Shown piece by piece: positions 13,942-19,797 of a DNA stretch of 19,797 nt. Within the stretch, counting starts at the first letter, position 1. Each line of letters starts with the position of its first letter. Source of the stretch: Clostridiaceae bacterium (GTDB lineage Bacteria > Bacillota > Clostridia > Acetivibrionales > DUMC01); the NCBI GenBank assembly GCA_012512865.1, contig JAAZDH010000158.1, positions 1 to 19,797 of the forward strand, given 5' to 3'. A program made the position numbers and the translations under genes. Under the pieces are notes generated by a model. That model was not told where the DNA came from. It ran no database searches and saw only the letters and a list, made by a program, of their open reading frames with translations.

Positions 13942-14055
13942 ATGAAAGTAAGGCCGTCAGTAAAGATAATATGCGAGAAATGCAAGATAATTAAAAGAAA
14001 AGGCAGGGTAAGGGTTATTTGTGAAAACCCAAAGCACAAGCAAAAACAAGGATAG
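13942..14055 (+). CDS. rpmJ: 50S ribosomal protein L36, zinc type
   Basis: L36 is the smallest 50S protein and stabilises 23S rRNA near the L7/L12 stalk base. The 37-residue product MKVRPSVKIICEKCK onward has the zinc ribbon Cys11-x2-Cys14-x12-Cys27-x4-His32, so it is the zinc-binding C+ form. GGGAGG (13929-13934) precedes the ATG by 7 nt. The last codons (Lys-Gln-Gly-stop) contain AAACAAGGATA, which recurs twice in the following spacer. Confidence 0.97.
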   Translation: MKVRPSVKIICEKCKIIKRKGRVRVICENPKHKQKQG

Positions 14056-14103
14056 TTATGACAGGTTATACAAATATAAACAAGGATATTTGAAACAAGG
14101 ATA
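14044..14103 (+). repeat. AAACAAGGATA present three times around the rpmJ stop codon
   Basis: The 11-mer AAACAAGGATA occurs at 14044-14054 (the end of rpmJ, including two bases of its TAG stop), 14078-14088 and 14093-14103. The third copy runs into the rpsM ribosome binding region (ATGGAGGTG, 14103-14111). The simplest reading is duplication of the gene end into the spacer. No secondary structure comparable to the E. coli alpha-operon pseudoknot was evident. Confidence 0.65.
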
Positions 14104-14121
14104 ATGGAGGTGTAAAAATCG

Positions 14122-14493
14122 ATGGCGCGTATTGCCGGCGTAGATTTGCCAAGGGATAAGAGAGTGGAAATTGGTTTGACTTATATTTTTGGCATCGGGA
14201 GATCAAAGTCCCGGGAAATACTGGCAAAGACTGGAGTTAATCCTGGTACAAGAATAAAGGATTTAACCGATGATGAGATAACAAGGTTAAGGGACATAAT
14301 AGAAAAGGAGCACAAGGTGGAAGGGGATTTAAGGAGAGAAATAGCCTTAAATATCAAGAGGTTAATTGAAATAGGCTGCTACAGGGGAAGAAGGCACAGG
14401 ATAGGGCTTCCGGTGAGAGGGCAAAGGACAAAAACAAACGCCCGGACAAGGAAAGGCCCTGCCAAAACTGTTGGAGTCCAAAGAAAGAAGTGA
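14122..14493 (+). CDS. rpsM: 30S ribosomal protein S13
   Basis: S13 is in the 30S head, contacting L5 and the P-site tRNA through its C-terminal tail. The 123-residue product starts MARIAGVDLPRDKRVEIGL and contains the helix-two-turns-helix region (YIFGIGRSKSREIL) and GCYRGRRHRIGLPVRGQRTK. It ends with GVQRKK. GGAGG (14106-14110) is about 11 nt before the ATG. It leads the alpha block together with rpsK and rpsD. Confidence 0.98.
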   Translation: MARIAGVDLPRDKRVEIGLTYIFGIGRSKSREILAKTGVNPGTRIKDLTDDEITRLRDIIEKEHKVEGDLRREIALNIKRLIEIGCYRGRRHRIGLPVRGQRTKTNARTRKGPAKTVGVQRKK

Positions 14494-14497
14494 TTAA

Positions 14498-14517
14498 GCA
14501 AGGCAAGATAAGGTAAG
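14498..14517 (+). repeat. 5-nt tandem units in the rpsM-rpsK spacer
   Basis: GCAAG, GCAAG, ATAAG and GTAAG lie head to tail immediately after the rpsM stop codon. The repeat is short and may be chance in purine-rich DNA, but it fits the pattern of tandemly duplicated spacers elsewhere in the operon. Confidence 0.3.
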
Positions 14518-14559
14518 AAGTTACCGCTAAAAGAAGTAAAAGGGAGGTTAAAATCTTAT

Positions 14560-14961
14560 ATGGCTACCAAAGCTGCAGGCAAGAGAACTGCAAGGAGAAG
14601 AAGGGAAAAGAAAAATATTGAACGTGGAGCAGCCCATATACGCTCGACTTTTAACAATACAATAGTTACAATAACTGATATAGCAGGAAATGCCATTTCA
14701 TGGGCGAGTGCCGGGGCATTGGGATTCAGGGGCTCGAAAAAGAGCACACCCTTTGCTGCCCAGATGGCAGCGGAAGCCGCTGCCAAGGCAGCCATGGAGC
14801 ATGGAATGAAATATGTTGAAGTTTATGTAAAGGGGCCAGGTTCAGGCAGGGAAGCTGCTATAAGAGCTTTACAGGCTGCAGGCTTGGAAGTAAGCTTGAT
14901 CAAGGATGTCACTCCTATTCCTCATAATGGCTGTAGGCCGCCAAAGAGAAGAAGAGTGTAG
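14560..14961 (+). CDS. rpsK: 30S ribosomal protein S11
   Basis: S11 forms the 30S platform next to the mRNA exit and E site. The 133-residue product has a basic N-terminus (KRTARRRREKKN), then AHIRSTFNNTIVTITD, WASAGALGFRGSKKSTPFAAQ and the C-terminal DVTPIPHNGCRPPKRRRV, all standard. AGGGAGG (14541-14547) lies 12 nt before the ATG. The run is intact and of normal length. Confidence 0.98.
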   Translation: MATKAAGKRTARRRREKKNIERGAAHIRSTFNNTIVTITDIAGNAISWASAGALGFRGSKKSTPFAAQMAAEAAAKAAMEHGMKYVEVYVKGPGSGREAAIRALQAAGLEVSLIKDVTPIPHNGCRPPKRRRV

Positions 14962-14966
14962 ATTGT

Positions 14967-14995
14967 AGGATATGGTGCGAAAGCAGGATATGGTG
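14967..14995 (+). repeat. Direct repeat in the rpsK-rpsD spacer
   Basis: AGGATATGGTG occurs at 14967-14977 and 14985-14995, an 18-base period within the 69-nt spacer. The second copy is followed by the rpsD ribosome binding region (TGGAGGTG, 15014-15021). Confidence 0.6.
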
Positions 14996-15030
14996 TAAAA
15001 AAGGTATATATAATGGAGGTGCTAAACTAG

Positions 15031-15657
15031 ATGGCAAGATATACAAGCCCGTCATGCAAATTGTGCCGTAGGGAAGGGGAAAAGCTTTTTCTTAAAGGAG
15101 ACAGGTGCTATACTGATAAATGTGCAATCAGCAGGCGAGCTTATTCACCCGGACAGCACGGGCAACAAAGAAAAAAACTTTCAGAATATGGCATACAGTT
15201 AAGAGAAAAGCAGAAGGCACGCAGGTTTTATGGTGTGCTTGAAAGGCAATTCAGGAAATATTTCGAAATGGCAACAAGGATGAAGGGTGTTACAGGCGAA
15301 AATCTTCTTAAAATACTGGAAAGCCGGATGGATAATGTTGTATACAGGCTTGGCCTGGCTTCATCGAGAGCGGAGGCAAGGCAGCTTGTACGGCATAATC
15401 ATTTCCTTGTAAATGGCAAGAGGGTTAATATTCCTTCATACCTTTTAAAACCGGGTGATATAATTATCGTATCGGAAAAAAGCAGGAACTCGGAAAAATT
15501 CAAGGACATTGCTGAAAAAGCAAGGGGTAGGATTATCCCGAAATGGCTTGAATTTGACCCTGACAACTTTACAGGAAAAGTCGTGTCATTACCGACAAGG
15601 GAGGAAATAGATCTTCCTGTCCAGGAACACCTTATTGTTGAGCTTTACTCGAAGTAA
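15031..15657 (+). CDS. rpsD: 30S ribosomal protein S4, zinc-binding form
   Basis: S4 nucleates 30S assembly by binding the 5' domain of 16S rRNA, and it autoregulates in several bacteria. The 208-residue product has an N-terminal zinc site, Cys9-x2-Cys12-x13-Cys26-x4-Cys31, as in the C+ S4 of Geobacillus. It has an S4 RNA-binding domain with SRAEARQLVRHNHFLVNGK and the C-terminal strand EHLIVELYSK. Its place between rpsK and rpoA matches E. coli; in B. subtilis rpsD lies elsewhere, so this arrangement speaks for another Firmicutes lineage. Confidence 0.97.
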   Translation: MARYTSPSCKLCRREGEKLFLKGDRCYTDKCAISRRAYSPGQHGQQRKKLSEYGIQLREKQKARRFYGVLERQFRKYFEMATRMKGVTGENLLKILESRMDNVVYRLGLASSRAEARQLVRHNHFLVNGKRVNIPSYLLKPGDIIIVSEKSRNSEKFKDIAEKARGRIIPKWLEFDPDNFTGKVVSLPTREEIDLPVQEHLIVELYSK

Positions 15658-15705
15658 TTAGTTGCCCTCAGTATTAAAAAGATTTGCAGGGGAGGGTTTA
15701 TATTA

Positions 15706-16653
15706 ATGTTTGAAATTGAGAAACCGAGGATAGAGTGTGCAGAAGTAAGAGATGATAACAAGTATGGAAGATTTATTGTTGAACCTCTTGAAAGAGGTTA
15801 TGGAATTACGCTTGGTAATTCTTTAAGAAGGGTTTTGCTTTCATCCTTGCCGGGAGTTGCTGTAACATCCATCAAAATAGATGGTGTATTGCATGAATTT
15901 TCCACCGTACCAGGGGTAATAGAAGACGTAACGGAAATAATTCTGAATATAAAGGATCTATCGGTTAAGCTTCATAGCGAGGGGCCGAAAGTTGTTTATA
16001 TTGATGCTGAAGGTGAAGGCCCCGTGTTGGCAAAGGATATCAAGGCAGATGCAGACGTGGAAGTGTTAAATCCTGATCTCCATATTGCGACTTTGAACGG
16101 CGAAAGCAGGTTTTACATGGAAATGGTTTTAAACAGGGGAAGGGGATATGTTTCTGCCGAAAAAAACAAGCTGCACGGGCAGCCCATAGGCATCATACCG
16201 ATAGACTCGCTGTACACCCCGATAAGGAAAGTCAACTACATGGTTGAAAACACCCGTGTCGGCCAGGATACGGATTTTGACAAGTTGATACTGGAAGTAT
16301 GGACGAACGGCACCATTAAACCGGATGAAGCAATAAGCCTTGGGGCAAAGATATTAAGTGAGCATTTGAATTTATTCATTGATTTGTCCGAACAGGCGAA
16401 GCACACCGAGATAATGGTGGAAAAAGAAGAGACAAAGAAAGAAAAAGTTCTTGAAATGACCATAGAAGAACTTGATTTATCGGTGCGTTCATATAACTGC
16501 CTGAAGAGGGCGGGTATAAATACGGTTGAGGATTTGATCAGCAAGACGGAAGAAGATATGATGAAGGTAAGAAACCTCGGGAGAAAATCCCTGGAGGAGG
16601 TTCTTTCGAAGTTGAATGCATTGGGTCTGTCGCTGGCAAAGAGTGAAGATTGA
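15706..16653 (+). CDS. rpoA: DNA-directed RNA polymerase subunit alpha
   Basis: The alpha subunit dimerises to scaffold beta and beta' and contacts promoter UP elements and activators. The 315-residue product has the N-terminal dimerisation domain (RYGRFIVEPLERGYGITLGN-type segment near residues 20-40, then LRRVLLSSLPG) and the C-terminal domain from about residue 252. In the latter, DLSVRSYNCLKRAGI includes Arg261, equivalent to E. coli Arg265, and VRNLGRKSLEEV is the second helix-hairpin segment. GGGGAGGG (15689-15696) precedes the ATG. Length is normal for Firmicutes. Confidence 0.98.
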   Translation: MFEIEKPRIECAEVRDDNKYGRFIVEPLERGYGITLGNSLRRVLLSSLPGVAVTSIKIDGVLHEFSTVPGVIEDVTEIILNIKDLSVKLHSEGPKVVYIDAEGEGPVLAKDIKADADVEVLNPDLHIATLNGESRFYMEMVLNRGRGYVSAEKNKLHGQPIGIIPIDSLYTPIRKVNYMVENTRVGQDTDFDKLILEVWTNGTIKPDEAISLGAKILSEHLNLFIDLSEQAKHTEIMVEKEETKKEKVLEMTIEELDLSVRSYNCLKRAGINTVEDLISKTEEDMMKVRNLGRKSLEEVLSKLNALGLSLAKSED

Positions 16654-16683
16654 ACCGGCGATGAAAGTTGATCCAACATGAAA

Positions 16684-16718
16684 ATGAAATACCAGCAATG
16701 AAATACGAGATGGAATAC
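16684..16718 (+). repeat. Three copies of ATG(A/G)AATAC in the rpoA-rplQ spacer
   Basis: ATGAAATAC occurs at 16684-16692 and 16698-16706, and ATGGAATAC at 16710-16718, spaced 14 and 12 bases apart. They end 10 bases before the rplQ Shine-Dalgarno (GGGAGG). The ATGs do not open reading frames of note. They read as tandem duplications of spacer DNA. Confidence 0.6.
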
Positions 16719-16743
16719 TAGATGCAAGGGAGGTAATGTCAGG

Positions 16744-17271
16744 ATGCCGCTTCAAAAAAAATTAGGCCGCAGGACTGACCAGAGAAAAGCGATTTTAAGA
16801 GGTCTTGTAACATCGCTCCTGGTGAACGGGAAAATAAAAACGACTGAAGCAAGGGCAAAGGCTGTTAAAAGCATTGCCGACAGCTTGATAGCACTTGCAG
16901 TGAAAGAAGTCGATAATTTTACGTCAAAACAGGATAAAATAAGCGAAGCAAGGGTTGACAGCTCGGGAAGAAAGATATTGAAGTCAGCAACATCGAAAAA
17001 TAACAGGAAATATGAAGTAGTTGAGAGACAGGAAAAAACCGACATGGTAACTGTCGATAACCCATCAAGGCTTCATGCCAGGAGGCAGATAATGAAATGG
17101 GTTTACAGGGTTAAAGACGGTGACGGGAAAAGGATAAACGTGGTAAACAAATTATTTAATGATATTGCGCCCAAGTACAAGGACAGGAATGGCGGGTATA
17201 CAAGGATATTAAAGATAGGCCCCCGTAGAGGGGATTCAGCACAGATGGTTATCCTGGAGCTTGTTGACTAA
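16744..17271 (+). CDS. rplQ: 50S ribosomal protein L17 with a 50-residue internal insertion
   Basis: L17 is a tunnel-exit region protein of the 50S subunit. The 175-residue product has the usual N-terminus (LGRRTDQRKAILRGLVTSLL) and C-terminus (DRNGGYTRILKIGPRRGD). Typical L17 from Bacillus is about 120 residues and passes from the ALAV-type helix directly to LHARRQ. Here roughly residues 57-107 are additional and polar. The frame is continuous. GGGAGG (16728-16733) precedes the ATG. It is the last gene of the super-operon, followed by a terminator. Confidence 0.96.
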   Translation: MPLQKKLGRRTDQRKAILRGLVTSLLVNGKIKTTEARAKAVKSIADSLIALAVKEVDNFTSKQDKISEARVDSSGRKILKSATSKNNRKYEVVERQEKTDMVTVDNPSRLHARRQIMKWVYRVKDGDGKRINVVNKLFNDIAPKYKDRNGGYTRILKIGPRRGDSAQMVILELVD

Positions 17272-17300
17272 GACATAATGCAATATTGAAAAAAGAAGCA

Positions 17301-17343
17301 GGGGATTGGGTACAACAATAGTTTGCCTTATCCCTCGTTTTTT
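17301..17343 (+). terminator. Rho-independent terminator after rplQ
   Basis: GGGGAT (17301-17306) pairs with ATCCCT (17330-17335), including one G-T pair. After one mismatch the stem continues 17308-17312 with 17324-17328, closing an 11-nt loop. Six T residues follow at 17338-17343. It is the only good terminator outside the leader and marks the end of the ribosomal operon. The ecfA1 ATG is 30 nt after it, so some readthrough into the ECF genes or a hidden promoter is needed. Confidence 0.7.
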
Positions 17344-17373
17344 ATTTGTAACAAGTATTACAAGGGAGAAAAA

Positions 17374-18237
17374 ATGAAAAACAACTTTATTAAAATAATA
17401 GATGTAAGCCATGTATATAAAACAGAAGAAACGGAAAGCGGCGTGGAGGCGCTTTCAGGGGTAAACTTAAGCATTGAAAAAGGCAAGTTTACGGTGATAC
17501 TTGGAAAAAACGGGTCGGGGAAATCCACGTTAGCAAAGCTTATGAATGCCTTGTTGCTGCCATCCAAAGGGGTGGTGCTTGTAAAAGGCGTGGATACAAG
17601 GGATGAGCCAAGTAAATGGGAAATCAGGAGGGTTACAGGCATGGTTTTCCAAAACCCGGATAACCAGATAGTTGGCACAACCGTTGAAGAAGATGTAGCT
17701 TTTGGGCCGGAAAACCTTGGGGTAGAACCGGTGGAAATAAGAAGGCGCGTGGATGAAGTACTGGATACTGTGGGGATGAAAGAATACAGCAATGTTTCCC
17801 CCCACTTCCTTTCCGGGGGGCAAAAACAAAGGATTGCCATAGCGGGAATACTGGCGATGAAGCCTGAATGCATCGTATTGGATGAGGCTACATCAATGCT
17901 TGACCCCATGGGAAGAAAGGAAGTAATGGCTGTTTTGAAAAAACTGAACAGGGAAGAGAAAATAACAATTGTACATATTACCCATAATATGGAAGAGACT
18001 TGCATGGCGGACAGGGTTATCGTCATTGATGACGGGAAAATTGCCGCTTGTGGCACTCCGTCGGAAGTTTTTTCAGACGTGAAAAAGATTAAGAGCCTTA
18101 AGCTTGATGTTCCGCAGGTTACGGAATTGTTGTACGAACTGGAAAAGGAAGGGCTTGATTTACCGAGGGGAGTGCTTACCGTGGAGGAGGCCTTAAAAGC
18201 CATTGCAGGGCTGAAAAGGGGTATTCCGGGGAGGTAA
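17374..18237 (+). CDS. ecfA1: ECF transporter ATP-binding protein EcfA1
   Basis: EcfA1 is one of the two ATPases of group II ECF transporters, which take up vitamins and metal ions with interchangeable S components. I start at ATG 17374, preceded by AAGGGAG (17362-17368); a TTG at 17323 lies inside the terminator. The 287-residue product has Walker A GKNGSGKST (44-52), Q-loop Gln93, signature LSGGQ (146-150), Walker B with Glu171 (CIVLDEAT) and switch His204. The DEATSMLDPMGR sequence is the EcfA1 hallmark. ecfA2 starts one base after its stop. Confidence 0.95.
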   Translation: MKNNFIKIIDVSHVYKTEETESGVEALSGVNLSIEKGKFTVILGKNGSGKSTLAKLMNALLLPSKGVVLVKGVDTRDEPSKWEIRRVTGMVFQNPDNQIVGTTVEEDVAFGPENLGVEPVEIRRRVDEVLDTVGMKEYSNVSPHFLSGGQKQRIAIAGILAMKPECIVLDEATSMLDPMGRKEVMAVLKKLNREEKITIVHITHNMEETCMADRVIVIDDGKIAACGTPSEVFSDVKKIKSLKLDVPQVTELLYELEKEGLDLPRGVLTVEEALKAIAGLKRGIPGR

Positions 18238-18238
18238 C

Positions 18239-19102
18239 ATGTCCATAGAAGTAAAAAACCTTTCATATGTTTACATGAAGGGGACACCTTTCGAGAGAAA
18301 GGCGCTGGAAGATATAAATATCAAAATTGACAAGGGAGAATTTGTCGGCATAATCGGCCATACCGGCTCGGGAAAGTCCACCCTTGTGCAGCATTTTAAC
18401 GGTTTGCTCAAGCCTACAACGGGAAAAGTAATAGTAAACGGCATGGATACATCCGGTAAAGGCTTAAAGGAGTTGCGCAGGCAAGTCGGTATCGTTTTTC
18501 AATACCCTGAGCACCAGTTGTTCGAGGAAACCGTTTACAAGGATATAGTCTTTGGTTTGAAAAAGCTTGGCATTGAAGGCGGTACAATGGATGAGAGAAT
18601 ATACAGTACATTGGAAATCGTGGGCCTGGACAGAAGCATATTGTACAAGTCGCCCTTTGAACTTTCGGGAGGCCAGAAAAGGCGGGTTGCCATAGCGGGT
18701 GTACTGGTAATGGAGCCGGAAATAATTGTATTGGATGAACCTGCTGCAGGGCTTGACCCCAGCGGGAGAAACGAAATATTCAATTTCATTAAAAAGCTTT
18801 ATATGAATTGTAAAGTTACCGTAATCATTGTATCCCATAACATGGAGGAAATTGCCAGGCTTGTGAACAGGGTTATAGTAATAAACAAGGGAAGGGTAGA
18901 AATGGACGGCCCAGTAAAAGAAATATTTAGAAATACCAAGAAATTGGAATCAATTGGGCTTTCAGCCCCCCAGGTGACATACCTGATGAAGGAGTTAAAA
19001 AAAATATTTCCCGGCATAGATGACAATATACATACCGTCGAAGAAGCCAAGGCGGAAATACTGAGGCTTTTGGGGAGGCGCGGAGGTGATGCCCGTGCTT
19101 AA
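18239..19102 (+). CDS. ecfA2: ECF transporter ATP-binding protein EcfA2
   Basis: EcfA2 pairs with EcfA1 to power the shared ECF module. The 287-residue product has Walker A GHTGSGKST (40-48), Q-loop Gln88, signature LSGGQ (142-146), Walker B IIVLDEP with Glu167 and switch His200. DEPAAGLDPSGR is characteristic of EcfA2 and differs from the EcfA1 version next door. The ATG follows GGGGAGGTAA (18228-18237) closely. Its end overlaps ecfT by 8 nt. Confidence 0.95.
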   Translation: MSIEVKNLSYVYMKGTPFERKALEDINIKIDKGEFVGIIGHTGSGKSTLVQHFNGLLKPTTGKVIVNGMDTSGKGLKELRRQVGIVFQYPEHQLFEETVYKDIVFGLKKLGIEGGTMDERIYSTLEIVGLDRSILYKSPFELSGGQKRRVAIAGVLVMEPEIIVLDEPAAGLDPSGRNEIFNFIKKLYMNCKVTVIIVSHNMEEIARLVNRVIVINKGRVEMDGPVKEIFRNTKKLESIGLSAPQVTYLMKELKKIFPGIDDNIHTVEEAKAEILRLLGRRGGDARA

Positions 19103-19797
19103 GGATATCACCCTCGGGCAGTATATCCCGGGGGAATCGGCAATACACAGGGCTGACCCCAGGGTAAAGATAATTTTGTCACTGGTATACACGGTGCTGG
19201 TATTCCTGGTTAATACCTACATGGGGTTCCTGGTTCTTGTTGCGTTTGCTGCCATGGTCGTAACCATCTCCGGGATACCGGTGAAATTTACGTTAAAAGG
19301 CTTAAAACCTATAGCTTTCATCGTTGTTTTCACCGTTGTCATAAACTTGTTTACAACAAAGGGAACGCCGGTTATAGAATACGGGCCTGTAAAAATTACC
19401 CTGGAGGGTATTGATATATCCGTAAAACTGGCGTTAAGGCTCTCGCTAATGGTTATCATGGCATCGCTTCTAACGCTTACAACAACCCCCATACTTCTCA
19501 CCGATGCCATCGAGAGCCTGATGAAACCCTTGCAAACCCTTGGCATACCTGCCCATGAAATTGCCATGATGATGACGATATCCCTGAGGTTTATACCCAC
19601 GTTGCTGGAGGAAACGGATAAAATCATGAAAGCACAAGCTTCAAGGGGAGCGGATTTCGACAGCGGCAATTTTGTGCAAAGGGCAAAAAGCTTTATTCCC
19701 ATTTTGGTTCCCCTTTTTGTAAGTGCCTTCAGGCGTGCCGATGATATGGCCTTTGCCATGGAAGCCAGGTGTTACAGGGGAAGCAGGGGAAGAACCC
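19095..19797 (+). CDS. ecfT: ECF transporter transmembrane protein EcfT (3' end cut off)
   Basis: EcfT is the membrane scaffold that couples the two ATPases to substrate-binding S components. The start is GTG 19095, 8 nt after GGAGGTGAT (19082-19090), a near-perfect anti-Shine-Dalgarno match; ATG 19089 overlaps that site. The 234 codons present begin MLKDITLGQYIPGESAIHR and include several hydrophobic segments. The two coupling motifs are seen as QASRG (181-185) and EARCYRG (223-229). Family length is about 265, so some 30 residues lie beyond the window. It overlaps ecfA2. Confidence 0.93.
   Translation, partial: MLKDITLGQYIPGESAIHRADPRVKIILSLVYTVLVFLVNTYMGFLVLVAFAAMVVTISGIPVKFTLKGLKPIAFIVVFTVVINLFTTKGTPVIEYGPVKITLEGIDISVKLALRLSLMVIMASLLTLTTTPILLTDAIESLMKPLQTLGIPAHEIAMMMTISLRFIPTLLEETDKIMKAQASRGADFDSGNFVQRAKSFIPILVPLFVSAFRRADDMAFAMEARCYRGSRGRT

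Noticed and set aside
14056..14121. S4-binding pseudoknot leader before rpsM, as in E. coli
   Set aside because: No nested complementary segments seen by eye; the spacer is mostly an AAACAAGGATA repeat.
17358..18287. 309-codon open frame on the minus strand, antisense to ecfA1
   Set aside because: It mirrors a well-conserved ATPase gene, has no ribosome binding site, and its product is a Ser/Phe-rich shadow. Long antisense frames are expected opposite purine-rich coding strands.
1..19797. Mobile elements, CRISPR arrays, tRNA or rRNA genes, or a novel defence or biosynthetic system
   Set aside because: All long frames are accounted for by conserved housekeeping genes in their usual order; no transposase, long terminal inverted repeats, spaced palindromic arrays or tRNA cloverleaf were seen.

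Overview
The window is a nearly complete bacterial S10-spc-alpha ribosomal protein super-operon followed by the start of an energy-coupling-factor (ECF) transporter operon. All genes are on the + strand. The organism is most likely a member of the Clostridia (Bacillota), possibly near the cellulolytic and thermophilic Acetivibrio/Ruminiclostridium group. The reasons are strong AAGGAGG-type ribosome binding sites, frequent TTG/GTG starts, zinc-type S14, S4, L36 and L24, a KOW-domain gene between map and infA, rpsD inside the alpha cluster (unlike Bacillus), and ecfA1-ecfA2-ecfT directly after rplQ. The coding strand is purine-rich, with arginine mostly AGG/AGA. The species assignment is inference.

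Layout. Positions 1-351 hold a strong sigma-A-type promoter (TTGAAA-N17-TATAAT) and a roughly 280-nt structured leader. The leader contains an intrinsic-terminator-like hairpin and an upstream segment able to pair with its 5' arm. The S10 block (352-5921) is rpsJ, a 270-nt spacer with an inverted repeat, rplC, rplD, rplW, rplB, rpsS, rplV, rpsC, rplP, rpmC, rpsQ. The spc block (6070-11639) is rplN, rplX, rplE, rpsN (zinc type), rpsH, rplF, rplR, rpsE, rpmD, rplO, secY. Then come adk, map, a YbzG-like KOW gene and infA. The alpha block (13942-17271) is rpmJ, rpsM, rpsK, rpsD, rpoA, rplQ. A rho-independent terminator at 17301-17343 separates this from ecfA1, ecfA2 and ecfT, the last cut by the window end.

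The genes work together to build both ribosomal subunits, initiate translation (IF1), trim N-terminal methionine (Map), insert membrane proteins (SecY), balance adenine nucleotides (Adk) and supply the RNA polymerase alpha subunit. The ECF module energises vitamin and metal uptake. No tRNA, rRNA, CRISPR, mobile element or phage gene was seen.

I found no novel protein system. The points most worth a second look are non-coding or are lineage-specific additions to ribosomal proteins: the putative attenuator leader of rpsJ; a long inverted repeat just upstream of the rplC ribosome binding site; intergenic spacers built from short tandem duplications, two of which copy the preceding stop-codon region; a promoter that overlaps the adk start; and extra segments in L22 (N-terminus), L17 (internal), L6 (C-terminal loop) and L23 (C-terminal tail).
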